A DNA stretch of 64,000 bases, from the NCBI GenBank assembly GCA_946481295.1, contig CAMLLW010000006.1, forward strand, positions 1 through 64,000, in the 5' to 3' direction. The notes under the pieces were generated by a model. It saw nothing but the letters and a program-made list of their open reading frames with translations, had not been told where the DNA came from and did not search any database. This document shows positions 48,909-57,691 of the stretch, one piece after another. The stretch comes from an uncultured Clostridia bacterium (GTDB lineage: Bacteria > Bacillota > Clostridia > Lachnospirales > UBA5962). The position numbers were made by a program, and so were the translations under genes. Within the stretch, counting starts at the first letter, position 1; every line of letters starts with the position of its first letter.

Positions 48909-50067
48909 AGTGCATATCTGCTAAAAGCATATTAGGATTTTCAAATTTCATTATTAATAAGTTATAATCTACTTCATTAGCTCTTATTTGTTCTTCTAAT
49001 TGCGCAATTTGATATTTAAACTTATCAACATCTAATTGTATTACTTGTCCTACTGATAATTGAGTTTCTAATACTCCTAATTGAGTATAAAGTTGTTCTA
49101 AATTATATTTTTCTGCTTGAATGTTAGTTCTTAAATCGGTTATTTTATTATATGTATCTATAACCTTATTTTTAACATCCTTTTCAGCATCACTTAATTT
49201 AATATTAGCATCTTCTACAGCTTTTTCTCTTTCTTCACGTTTTGTTGAATTCTTCATAACTCTACCTAAATATGGATCATACATATCATCTACATAATTA
49301 TCTAATTCATAAGTAGAAACGTCAGCTGCATTTGCTGCAGATTTAACACTAATACTTCTTGCAATAGTGTTAGCTATAACAGAATTTAAATTAACATTAT
49401 CTATATCTTCATTATTCAAATCAAATTCTAATCTATATTTCTTATCTTGATCTTTTTCATCCATAAGTCTATTTAGCTCTCTATATGCTGCATCTATTGA
49501 GCTTACTGCTAAATTTCTATTATTTTTATTAGTGCTAAATTTAGATTTTGCTACTGTATAATTTGCTTGACTTTCTAAACCTAAATTAACTTTTGTTTTC
49601 ATTATTTCAAGATCTTTTTCAGCAATATCTAAGTTTTGATCATATAATCTTAATTGTTGCTCTGCTCTTACTATACCAGCAAAATAACTTGCAACCCCTA
49701 GTCTTAAAGCATCTTGTATCATATCTATATTGTCATAAGCAAGAGCTCTTTGTAAGTCAAGTCTCATGATATTTGCATTTCCTGCAAGTGTTTGCATTAT
49801 ATTTGTAGCATCTTCTAGACCATCTCTAACTTTTTGTACTTGTGTGTCAGAAATATCTAAATTATTAATAGCAGTTTTTATTTGAGAACTATTTTCTATT
49901 GCTCTATCTGTAGCTTGCTTTACAGTTAAAACTGGAAGATCTTCACTATCATTACCGTAGCCTGTTTGCACTGTGTTTGCTAAAACAATATTTGTATTTG
50001 CTGGTACAGAACTAATAGCAAGAACTGACACAAAAGCAAGAGGAATTATTTTTTTTAAGTTTTTCAT
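48907..50067 (-). CDS. TolC-like (outer membrane efflux protein family) exported protein
   Basis: A 386-residue protein with a signal peptide (MKNLKKIIPLAFVSVLAISS, cleavage probably near ANTNIVLA) and a helical body resembling the TolC/OEP fold. Typical segments are LPVLTVKQATDRAIENSSQI near the start, RLYDQNLDIAEKDLEIMKTK with VNLGLESQANYTVAKSKF in the middle, and ILETQLSVGQV-like GVLETQLSVGQVIQLDVDKF near the end. It is somewhat short for TolC. In a one-membrane Gram-positive there is no outer membrane to span, so its role is unclear. ATG at 50067 follows GGTGGGTGAAAACTT. Monocistronic. Confidence 0.8.
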   Translation of the reverse strand: MKNLKKIIPLAFVSVLAISSVPANTNIVLANTVQTGYGNDSEDLPVLTVKQATDRAIENSSQIKTAINNLDISDTQVQKVRDGLEDATNIMQTLAGNANIMRLDLQRALAYDNIDMIQDALRLGVASYFAGIVRAEQQLRLYDQNLDIAEKDLEIMKTKVNLGLESQANYTVAKSKFSTNKNNRNLAVSSIDAAYRELNRLMDEKDQDKKYRLEFDLNNEDIDNVNLNSVIANTIARSISVKSAANAADVSTYELDNYVDDMYDPYLGRVMKNSTKREEREKAVEDANIKLSDAEKDVKNKVIDTYNKITDLRTNIQAEKYNLEQLYTQLGVLETQLSVGQVIQLDVDKFKYQIAQLEEQIRANEVDYNLLIMKFENPNMLLADMH

Positions 50068-50482
50068 AAGTTTTCACCCACCAACATTTTTTTAAATTTA
50101 AGCTAAAATTTTAAATGCAATAAATACAATATTTTGTTTATCGGCAAAATTAAAAAATATTTAAATATTTTTAATATATTTAAATTTCAATAAATTAAAT
50201 ATATTTTATTTAAATAATATAAAATTTATTTAACTTGTTAATAGAATACCATTAAAAATTATTATGTCAAGCTTTTAATTTTTTAATAGCATTATAATTG
50301 GCTATCGGTATTGGTTTGTAAGTTTTTGTTATTTGCTTTTAAACATATAATTTTTATTAACATATTTTACAATAAATTCAAATTTTTATATTTTTTAAAA
50401 TATAATTTTTTAATAATACCATAAAATAAATTTATTATAAATATTATATTTTTACACTTATGGTATTATAAAATAATATTTT
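50068..50482. other. Upstream region of the TolC-like gene
   Basis: No gene is seen. The TolC-like gene's promoter lies at 50243-50270, leaving a leader of about 170 bases. Two short GC-richer islands stand out from the AT background: TATCGGCAAA near 50140 and GGCTATCGGTATTGG near 50299. They share TATCGG, but no site class was recognised. Confidence 0.45.
50243..50270 (-). promoter_or_regulatory. Promoter candidate for the TolC-like gene
   Basis: TTGACA (50270-50265), a 16-base spacer and TATTCT (50248-50243). Confidence 0.5.
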
Positions 50483-51316
50483 TTAATCTCTATATAACTG
50501 TTTTAAAATTTCTATTTCATTTCTATAACCTTCAATATCATTTGGTGTTTCTAAATAAAAAGGTAAATCTCTAAGAGCTTCATGATTGATTATTTTTTCT
50601 ACTGCTCCCAATCCTATATAACCTTCTCCTAATTTTTGGTGTCTATCTTTGTGGCTTCCTGTAGGATTCATTGTATCATTTAAATGTACTGCATATAATC
50701 TATCTAATCCAATAATTTTATCAAAATTATTTAATATATCGTCTAATTTATTTACTACATCATAACCAGCATCATTTATATGACAAGTATCTAGGCATAC
50801 TCCAACTTTATCATTATTTGAAACTTTTGATATTATTTCTGATAACTCTTCAAAACTTCTGCCTACTTCGCTACCTTTGCCTGACATTGTTTCTAGTAAT
50901 ACTATAGTTGTTTGATCTTTTGTTATAACTTTATTTAGCATGTCTGCAATTTGATTTACCCCTACTTCTACTCCTTGACCAACATGACTTCCCGGATGAA
51001 AATTATATAAATTATTTGGTAAATATTCCATTCTCATTAAATCATCTTGTATAATTTGTAAAGCTAAATCTCTTGTCTCTTCTTTAGAAGAACATGCGTT
51101 TAATATATATGGTGCATGAGCTAAAACTTTTGCAAAATTATTTTCTTTCATTAACTTCAAAAGTTTATTTATATCATCTATATCTATTTCTTTTGCTTTA
51201 GCACCTCTTGGATTTCTTGTAAAAAATTGAAATGTATTTGCACCAATACTTAATGCTTCTTTTCCTATGTGCTCAAATCCTTTAGATATAGATAAATGAC
51301 ATCCTATTTTAAACAT
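50483..51316 (-). CDS. nfo: Deoxyribonuclease IV (endonuclease IV)
   Basis: A zinc-dependent AP endonuclease that cleaves 5' of abasic sites in base-excision repair. The 277 residues form the expected TIM barrel, with metal-site motifs [50 protein letters not shown] and [19 protein letters not shown] then GEGYIGLG. The ATG follows TAGGAGAATAAG. It sits between the TolC-like gene and prfA. Confidence 0.97.
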   Translation of the reverse strand: MFKIGCHLSISKGFEHIGKEALSIGANTFQFFTRNPRGAKAKEIDIDDINKLLKLMKENNFAKVLAHAPYILNACSSKEETRDLALQIIQDDLMRMEYLPNNLYNFHPGSHVGQGVEVGVNQIADMLNKVITKDQTTIVLLETMSGKGSEVGRSFEELSEIISKVSNNDKVGVCLDTCHINDAGYDVVNKLDDILNNFDKIIGLDRLYAVHLNDTMNPTGSHKDRHQKLGEGYIGLGAVEKIINHEALRDLPFYLETPNDIEGYRNEIEILKQLYRD

Positions 51317-51396
51317 CTTATTCTCCTATTCTTTTATTATTTTTAACAGGATATGATTTAATTATTTATTAAAATAAAATTTTTTTATTTTTTAAA

Positions 51397-52458
51397 TTAT
51401 TGTTTCATTTTTTCTGCTTGGTCTGCTGTAATTAATGTATCAATAATTTCATTTAAATCACCATCTAAAACGGCATCTAACCTATGGAGTGTAAGCCCTA
51501 CTCTATGATCTGTAACTCTACCTTGAGGAAAATTATATGTTCTTATTCTCTCACTTCTATCTCCTGTACCAACTTGACTTTTTCTTTCTGCAGAAAGTTC
51601 TTTTTGTTGTTTTTCAAGCTCTAAATCATAAAGTTTTGCTCTTAATATTTTAAGTGCTTTATCTTTATTTTTTAATTGGCTTTTCTCATCTTGACAAGAA
51701 ATAACAATACCTGTTGGTGCATGAGTTATTCTTACAGCTGAATCTGTTGTATTAACACTTTGTCCACCGTTTCCAGATGATCTAAATACATCTACTCTTA
51801 CATCATTCATATCCAATTCTACATCTACATCTTCTACTTCTGGTAAAACTGCAACTGTAACAGTAGATGTATGTATACGGCCTCCAGATTCTGTTGTAGG
51901 TATTCTTTGAACTCTATGAACACCACTTTCATATTTAAGTCTAGAGTAAGCTCCATGTCCTTTTATTAAAAAAGATACTTCTTTGTATCCTCCCATATCA
52001 CTGTCATTACTATTCATAAATTCTGTTTTCCAACGTTGTCTTTCCGCATATCTTGAATACATTCTAAATAAACTGCCAGCAAATAGAGCTGCCTCATCTC
52101 CACCTGCTCCGCCTCTAATTTCTACAATAACATTTTTTTCATCATTGGGATCTTTAGGTAATAATAATACTTTTAATTGATTTTGTATAATCTCTAAATT
52201 TTCTTGACTTTCTTTTAAATCGTCTTTTACCATTTGTTTAAGTTCATCGTCTAAACTTTCAGATAGTAGCTCTTTATTAGATTTTATATTTTCTTTTTCC
52301 TTTTTATACTCTCTATATTTTTCTACAATTGGTGACATATTGCTATGTTCTTTCATGAGTTCACGCCATAATGTTTGATTAGCAATAGTGTCTGGATCAT
52401 TAATTTTTTCAGATAATTCAGCAAATTTTCCTTCAATTTCTTCTAAACGATCAAACAT
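51397..52458 (-). CDS. prfA: Peptide chain release factor 1
   Basis: RF1 reads UAA and UAG and triggers peptide release. The 353 residues contain the decoding region ending [20 protein letters not shown] and the catalytic GGQ in [19 protein letters not shown], whose Gln is methylated by PrmC. Recognition motif PxT is present as IPTTES. The ATG follows AAGGAGGATAAA. It lies 32 bases after prmC, its modifying enzyme. Confidence 0.98.
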   Translation of the reverse strand: MFDRLEEIEGKFAELSEKINDPDTIANQTLWRELMKEHSNMSPIVEKYREYKKEKENIKSNKELLSESLDDELKQMVKDDLKESQENLEIIQNQLKVLLLPKDPNDEKNVIVEIRGGAGGDEAALFAGSLFRMYSRYAERQRWKTEFMNSNDSDMGGYKEVSFLIKGHGAYSRLKYESGVHRVQRIPTTESGGRIHTSTVTVAVLPEVEDVDVELDMNDVRVDVFRSSGNGGQSVNTTDSAVRITHAPTGIVISCQDEKSQLKNKDKALKILRAKLYDLELEKQQKELSAERKSQVGTGDRSERIRTYNFPQGRVTDHRVGLTLHRLDAVLDGDLNEIIDTLITADQAEKMKQ

Positions 52459-52490
52459 TTTATCCTCCTTAATATACAGTAGTATAGTAA

Positions 52491-53345
52491 TTATCTACTT
52501 ACTACAACTATTCTGTCAAGACCAGACAAATCTTTTTTTATAGATATATTTGAAAATCCATTGTCTAAAAATATATTTTTTACATTTTGAGCCTGATTAT
52601 AACCTATTTCTAAAAATATAATACCTTTTGGTTTTAAAAAATATTTTGCATTATTAGATATTTCTCTATAAAAAAATAAACCATCTTCTTTACCATCTAA
52701 TGCAATAATTGGTTCATATTTTTTTACATTTTCTCCTAATGTATCTATTACACTAGTTTCTATATATGGTGGATTAGATATTATAATATCTAGGTTATTT
52801 TTATATTTTTTTGGTATATTTTTAAACATATCGCTTTTAAAAAAATAAATGCTATTACTTATATCATTTTTTTTAGCTATATTTAGTGCATCTTCACTTA
52901 TATCTAGGGCTAATATATTTAGATTATTACAGTACTTAGATAAACTTATAGGTATACAACCAGAACCTGTACACATATCTAATATAGTTAAATTTTTATT
53001 TTCTCCAATATAATCTATAACTAATTCTACTAAAGTCTCAGTTTCTGGTCTTGGTATTAAAACATTATTATTAACATAAAAATCTATTCCCATAAACTCA
53101 GACTTATTTGTTATATATGCTATAGGTTCATTTAATAATCTTCTATTTATTAATTTATTATATTCTTCTATTTGATCATTAGATAAAATCATATCATTAT
53201 TTATTACTAGCATTATTCTATCCACATTTAATAAATAACATAAAAGAATTTCAGCGTCTAAGCTATATGTTTCTATTTTAGAATTTTTTAATAACATTTT
53301 AGCGTTATATAAAATACAACCTATTGTATTATTTGTACAATTCAA
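52491..53345 (-). CDS. prmC: Release factor glutamine methyltransferase PrmC
   Basis: Methylates the GGQ glutamine of release factors. The 284 residues have the helical N-terminal domain (ending [13 protein letters not shown]), the SAM site [19 protein letters not shown] and the catalytic NPPY motif in [16 protein letters not shown]. The start is TTG at 53345, after AAGGGGCAATTGC. Order rpmE-prmC-prfA is common in Firmicutes. Confidence 0.97.
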   Translation of the reverse strand: MNCTNNTIGCILYNAKMLLKNSKIETYSLDAEILLCYLLNVDRIMLVINNDMILSNDQIEEYNKLINRRLLNEPIAYITNKSEFMGIDFYVNNNVLIPRPETETLVELVIDYIGENKNLTILDMCTGSGCIPISLSKYCNNLNILALDISEDALNIAKKNDISNSIYFFKSDMFKNIPKKYKNNLDIIISNPPYIETSVIDTLGENVKKYEPIIALDGKEDGLFFYREISNNAKYFLKPKGIIFLEIGYNQAQNVKNIFLDNGFSNISIKKDLSGLDRIVVVSR

Positions 53346-53375
53346 AGCAATTGCCCCTTAATTTTTTGGTAAATA

Positions 53376-53400
53376 CAAAAAACCGAGGCCATCCTCGGTT
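53376..53400 (-). terminator. Terminator after rpmE
   Basis: AACCGAGG, a four-base loop and CCTCGGTT, followed by a T run on the minus strand, lie between rpmE and prmC. Confidence 0.9.
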
Positions 53401-53415
53401 AACTTTTATAAAAAA

Positions 53416-53616
53416 TTACATATTGTATTTCTTTTTAAATTTCTCTACTCTTCCGCCAGCTTCTAAAAGAAGTTTTTGACTACCTGTATAAAAAGGATGA
53501 CATTTAGAACAAACTTCTACGTGAATTTCTTCATTTGTAGAACCCGTAACAAATTCATTTCCACAAGCACATTTCACTTTAGCTTGATAATATTTAGGAT
53601 GTATATCTTGTTTCAT
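53416..53616 (-). CDS. rpmE: 50S ribosomal protein L31 (zinc-binding form)
   Basis: A 66-residue L31 with the zinc-ligand pattern [12 protein letters not shown] and [20 protein letters not shown], ending in a basic tail. This is the cysteine-containing form; the zinc-free paralogue is not in the window. The ATG follows GAGGTGAACGATA. It has its own promoter, a structured leader and a terminator, so it is expressed apart from rho and prmC. Confidence 0.97.
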   Translation of the reverse strand: MKQDIHPKYYQAKVKCACGNEFVTGSTNEEIHVEVCSKCHPFYTGSQKLLLEAGGRVEKFKKKYNM

Positions 53617-53637
53617 TATCGTTCACCTCATTTCTTA

Positions 53638-53696
53638 TTATTGAGACACATTTTGGCGTCTCTTAGGCAAACGGATTAACCGTTTAACTTCAATAA
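53638..53696 (-). ncRNA. Structured rpmE leader (candidate L31 autoregulatory RNA)
   Basis: The rpmE leader can fold as a closing stem (TTATT/AATAA) around two hairpins: AAACGG-TTAAT-CCGTTT and GAGAC-N10-GTCTC. It begins at the predicted transcription start and ends about 20 bases before the rpmE ATG. L31 leaders have been described in Firmicutes; whether this belongs to that class was not tested. Confidence 0.55.
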
Positions 53697-53700
53697 GTGG

Positions 53701-53729
53701 ATTATAACATACAAAAAAATATATTGCAA
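53701..53729 (-). promoter_or_regulatory. Promoter candidate for rpmE
   Basis: TTGCAA (53729-53724), a 17-base spacer and a perfect TATAAT (53706-53701) lie between rho and rpmE. The predicted start coincides with the 5' end of the folded leader. Confidence 0.65.
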
Positions 53730-53733
53730 CGAA

Positions 53734-55179
53734 TTAATTTCTATAATTATTATATCTTTCACTATTTTCTAGAGTTTTGATATTTTCTATAAATTCCTTA
53801 TTATTAGAAGACTTTAAAAGCATATCAACAATGTTTTCTGTAGTATCAACAACATTAAACCTACTCATAGCTTTTCTTATTGTATAAATTGCTTCTAATT
53901 CTTTTTGTGTTAATAATTTATCTTCTCGTCTAGTACCAGATTTAGCTATATCGACTGCAGGGAAAATTCTCTTTTCAGATAATTTTCTATCTAATACAAG
54001 TTCCATATTTCCAGTACCTTTAAATTCTTCAAAAATTACATCATCCATTTTACTTCCTGTATCTACTAAAGCAGTTGCTAAAATTGTTAAAGAACCACCT
54101 TCTTCTATATTACGCGCAGCACCAAAAAATTTTTTTGGCATATGTAATGCCGCAGGGTCTAAACCACCAGATAGTGTTCTACCACTAGGAGGTATTGTAA
54201 GATTATACGCCCTAGATAACCTTGTAATACTATCTAATAATATTATTAGATCTTTACCTTGTTCTACAAGACGCTTAGCCCTTTCAAAAACCATTTCTGT
54301 TACTCTTTTATGATGTTCAGGTTGTTCATCAAATGTTGAATATATTATATCTATATTTTTACCTTCTATAGATCTTTGCATATCCGTAACTTCTTCTGGT
54401 CTTTCATCTATTAATAATACTATCATATACATTTCTGGATAATTATTTATAATAGCATTTGCTATTTTCTTTAATAAAACTGTTTTACCTGCTTTAGGAG
54501 GGGCTACTATTATCCCTCTCTGTCCTTTTCCTATAGGAGCTATTAAGTCTATAAGCCTTGTAGATAAATAATTTTTGTCTGTTTCTAATTTGATTTTTTC
54601 AGTAGGATATATAGGTGTAAGATCCTCAAAATTTTTGCGTTTCATTGCTATTTCTAGGTTATCTTCATTAACACTTTTTACATATAGTAATGCACTAAAT
54701 TTTTCATTTTCTTTTGGTATTCTTATATTTCCTCTTACTAAATCACCTGTTTTTAAATTACATCTTCTTATTTGAGATGGTGATATATAAATATCATCTG
54801 CACTTGGAAGTAAATTTTTCATTCTTAAAAATCCGTATCCATCAGACATTACTTCTAATACACCTTGAACTTCTATTCCGCTATCTAACTGCTCTATAGA
54901 ATTTGGTTTTGATTCAGCATTATTATTTTTATTATCACAATTTGTATGTTCTGTAGTTTTATATTCATATTTTTTTTCTTCTTTTACATTATTCTTTGGT
55001 TTATAATTTTCTACTGTTTTTTCATTTAATTCTTTATTAGTATTACTTACATTTTCTTTTTCTTTATAAGTATCTTCTAATAATTTTATAAGTTCTGCCT
55101 TTTTATATTTTGTTATAAATTTAATTCCCTCTTGCTTAGCTTTTTCTCTAAGCTCTGTAATACTTAACTCGCTTAAAAT
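53734..55179 (-). CDS. rho: Transcription termination factor Rho, probable ATT start, Asn-rich insert
   Basis: The hexameric RNA helicase that terminates transcription. It has an N-terminal helical domain ([18 protein letters not shown]), a cold-shock RNA-binding fold ([13 protein letters not shown]) and a RecA-like motor with [36 protein letters not shown] and [11 protein letters not shown]. Between the first two lies a hydrophilic insert of about 55 residues rich in Asn, Lys and Glu, as in some clostridial Rho proteins. The upstream GTG at 55218 lies inside a GGTGC-TAG-GCACC hairpin and lacks a binding site. AAGGAGGAG (55194-55186) sits eight bases before ATT 55179, which gives the family N-terminus. 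I place the start there (about 481 residues); GTG 55218 is the alternative. Confidence 0.85.
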   Translation of the reverse strand: MLSELSITELREKAKQEGIKFITKYKKAELIKLLEDTYKEKENVSNTNKELNEKTVENYKPKNNVKEEKKYEYKTTEHTNCDNKNNNAESKPNSIEQLDSGIEVQGVLEVMSDGYGFLRMKNLLPSADDIYISPSQIRRCNLKTGDLVRGNIRIPKENEKFSALLYVKSVNEDNLEIAMKRKNFEDLTPIYPTEKIKLETDKNYLSTRLIDLIAPIGKGQRGIIVAPPKAGKTVLLKKIANAIINNYPEMYMIVLLIDERPEEVTDMQRSIEGKNIDIIYSTFDEQPEHHKRVTEMVFERAKRLVEQGKDLIILLDSITRLSRAYNLTIPPSGRTLSGGLDPAALHMPKKFFGAARNIEEGGSLTILATALVDTGSKMDDVIFEEFKGTGNMELVLDRKLSEKRIFPAVDIAKSGTRREDKLLTQKELEAIYTIRKAMSRFNVVDTTENIVDMLLKSSNNKEFIENIKTLENSERYNNYRN

Positions 55180-55185
55180 TTTACT

Positions 55186-55217
55186 CTCCTCCTTAGATAT
55201 GTAAATGGTGCCTAGCA
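55186..55217 (-). promoter_or_regulatory. Hairpin and internal ribosome binding site at the rho start
   Basis: GGTGC-TAG-GCACC (about 55219-55207) would sequester the GTG at 55218, while AAGGAGGAG (55194-55186) points to an ATT codon at 55179. The pair decides the start and could be a control point for rho translation. Confidence 0.5.
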
Positions 55218-55219
55218 CC

Positions 55220-56341
55220 TTATTTTGGTATGACTAAAACTTGACCTTCTTTTAAATTATCTGAAAGCAGATTATTAGCATCCTTGATTTTTTGAAATTC
55301 ATTTTTATTTCCATAAAACTTTTGACTTATTCTAGATAAAGTATCTCCAACTTGAACCATATATTCAGTATTATTTGATATACTTAAATTAGAATTATCC
55401 TTATAATTAGAATTATTTAAATTCTGATTATAGGCTACAGAATCTGTTTTTTCTTTTTTATTTGAAGAAGATGATATATTTATACTAGGATTTGGTGTAG
55501 TATTTGTAGAAAAAACTTCTTGCAAACTATTTATATCTTCTTCTAAACTAACAATCTTTTTTTCTAATTCTTGTTTTTCAGATAAAATTTCTAAAAAATT
55601 ATATTCTCTACCATCTATTTCTACGATACCAAGTTCTTGTTTAGTTATATAAGAAGATAATAAATTAATTCTATAAACTAAAAAACTTAAAATTAATAAA
55701 CAAATTGAAAATGTTCCTATAATTAAAGGTTTAACTAAAGAAATTTCTTCAGATTGATAATATGAATAATCATAATTTCTATTTGTGTTAGCATTTTTAT
55801 TTTTTTCAATTGCAAACTTATCTCTATTAGTTTGTTCAGAAACTTCAGAAGGATTCCTAAAATTATTAGAAAATTCATAATTATTATTTATTCTTTGTTC
55901 TCTTAATCTATCTGCAATAGTTTGATGATTTGTAGTATTATATGTTTTATTTTCGAATTTATTATACTTTTCTCTTTTATATTCTCCATTTGGATTATCA
56001 TAACTTTCAGACGCAAACACATTGCTACTTTGACGTGTGTCAGAATTGTCAAAATTTTTATTATAATACCCTGATACTAAATTTTTATCTAATTTTTGCT
56101 TTTCACAATTAGCTTCTACTGGGTCTGGTTCTCTATATTGTCTAAGATTATGATTATTTTTCTTATCATATTCATCTGTTGTTATTGCTATTTGTTCAAT
56201 CCCTTGTGTATCTTTATTTAATACAAAGTCTTTAATTTTATACACTGATTCTTCTTTGCAACAATGTATAATATTATCTGTAATTTTGGAATTATTTTTA
56301 TCTTTTTTATTAATATTATTTTTATCAAGATTATTGCACAT
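55220..56341 (-). CDS. Membrane-anchored LysM domain protein
   Basis: A 373-residue protein. The first 205 residues or so are hydrophilic, Asn/Asp/Lys-rich and probably disordered; one membrane helix follows ([20 protein letters not shown], near 210-230), then a short coiled coil ([20 protein letters not shown]). A C-terminal LysM ends the protein ([20 protein letters not shown], then [11 protein letters not shown]). Topology would put LysM, which binds peptidoglycan, outside and the long tail inside. It abuts rho and is cotranscribed. The ATG follows AGGAGGAAATGGAAA. Function unknown. Confidence 0.85.
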   Translation of the reverse strand: MCNNLDKNNINKKDKNNSKITDNIIHCCKEESVYKIKDFVLNKDTQGIEQIAITTDEYDKKNNHNLRQYREPDPVEANCEKQKLDKNLVSGYYNKNFDNSDTRQSSNVFASESYDNPNGEYKREKYNKFENKTYNTTNHQTIADRLREQRINNNYEFSNNFRNPSEVSEQTNRDKFAIEKNKNANTNRNYDYSYYQSEEISLVKPLIIGTFSICLLILSFLVYRINLLSSYITKQELGIVEIDGREYNFLEILSEKQELEKKIVSLEEDINSLQEVFSTNTTPNPSINISSSSNKKEKTDSVAYNQNLNNSNYKDNSNLSISNNTEYMVQVGDTLSRISQKFYGNKNEFQKIKDANNLLSDNLKEGQVLVIPK

Positions 56342-56731
56342 TTTCCATTTCCTCCTAATATTTTAATTCACTTAAAATATTAACAGCAAATTATTCTAAT
56401 ATACACAAAAGTAACAAAAATATATTTAATTCACATATTATTAATTTCAAAAGATAGAGATAAAAATTTTAAAATATTTATAAAAAAATTTCCGATAATG
56501 TAATTGTTTAATACTTAATAACATAAATATTATTTTAGACCCATTATTATGAAGTGTCAATAAGAAAAGATTAATATAATGAATAACTCTTATTAAAAAA
56601 TAATAATATAATAACAATAATAACCTCTTTACACAAGGGGTGAAATTAATTATACTATATTATATCTTTACAAAAATTGCATTTTTTCCGAAATTCATAT
56701 ACCTAGAAATATTAAAATAATACCTAAGGAT
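56342..56731. other. Divergent intergenic region between the LysM gene and mecA
   Basis: It holds the minus-strand promoter at 56532-56560 and a small CCTCTT/AAGGGG inverted repeat near 56622-56640. No gene is seen. The plus-strand mecA promoter was not resolved. Confidence 0.5.
56532..56560 (-). promoter_or_regulatory. Promoter candidate for the LysM gene and rho
   Basis: TTGACA (56560-56555), a 17-base spacer and TAAAAT (56537-56532), about 190 bases before the LysM gene. Confidence 0.65.
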
Positions 56732-56740
56732 GTGATAAAA

Positions 56741-57391
56741 ATGAAAATTGAAAAAATAAATGATAATCAAATAAAATTCTTTTTAACAAAAAAAGATTTG
56801 AAATTAAGAGATATTAAAATACAAGAACTTGCATATGGTTCTGAAAAAACTCAAGAACTTTTTCATGAAATTATGGAACAAGCAAATGAAGAATGCAATT
56901 TTAAGTCTGAAAATATACCTCTTATGATTGAAGCTGTTCCATTAGCTCCTGAAGAACTTATGATAATTGTAACAAAAATATCTAATAATTCTGAACTTGA
57001 AGATAAGTTTAATATGTTAACAAATATTAAAAAAGAATATAATGAAAATGCAGAAAAAGATGAATTAGAAAAGGAAAGTAAATTAGAAGAAAAAACTATA
57101 AGTAAAAATTCTATAGTGATTTATTCATTTACAAATCTAGATAATACAATAAATGCAACAAAAGCTATAAATAATTTATTTTCAGGAGAAAGTATACTAT
57201 ATAAATTAAATGGTGTTTATTTCTTAATATTATTTAATATTAATAAAAGTTCAAAAATATCTAATATAAAAATTATTTTATCTGAATATGGTATACAATA
57301 TAAATCTAATGTTCTATCTAAACAATATATATTAGAACATGGAAAAAAGATTATAGATAAAAATGCTGTTTCATTATTATCTAAAATATAA
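56741..57391 (+). CDS. mecA: Adaptor protein MecA
   Basis: MecA links substrates to the ClpC ATPase for ClpCP degradation. The 216 residues comprise an N-terminal substrate-binding domain (MKIEKINDNQIKFFLTKKDL, then ELFHEIMEQANEE), a charged linker (KEYNENAEKDELEKESKLEE) and a C-terminal ClpC-binding domain with IVIYSFTNLDNTINATKAI. I start at ATG 56741, after AAGGATGTGAT; a GTG nine bases upstream lies in the binding site. Single plus-strand gene. Confidence 0.93.
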   Translation: MKIEKINDNQIKFFLTKKDLKLRDIKIQELAYGSEKTQELFHEIMEQANEECNFKSENIPLMIEAVPLAPEELMIIVTKISNNSELEDKFNMLTNIKKEYNENAEKDELEKESKLEEKTISKNSIVIYSFTNLDNTINATKAINNLFSGESILYKLNGVYFLILFNINKSSKISNIKIILSEYGIQYKSNVLSKQYILEHGKKIIDKNAVSLLSKI

Positions 57392-57394
57392 AAA

Positions 57395-57433
57395 AATAAA
57401 AAGTGACTAATTATAAGTTTAGTTGCTTTTTTT
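57395..57433 (+). terminator. Terminator after mecA
   Basis: An imperfect AAAAGTGACTAA / TTTAGTTGCTTTT stem is followed by a long T run on the plus strand. Confidence 0.75.
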
Positions 57434-57691
57434 TGTAAAAATCTAATCTATATTAATTGTTTTAATTTCCTTATTTATCAAAAATAGTATATAATTAAGT
57501 ATATTTAATATAATATCTTCATTATACTATATCGTCAATAATTTTTAATAAACACTTTTGTTAAAATATTTAATTTAATCATAAAAAATTATCTTTCACA
57601 AAATATTATTTTAATATGCTAAAAAATTTGGTATTTTTTACTTTTCATATTATATACTTAAATAAAATCTATTTTTAAGGAGATGTTGCCT

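Noticed and set aside
57392-57691. Riboswitch before the AbgT-family gene
   Set aside because: The 290-base leader is AT-rich with only the mecA terminator recognisable; no tetrahydrofolate or other riboswitch core was seen.
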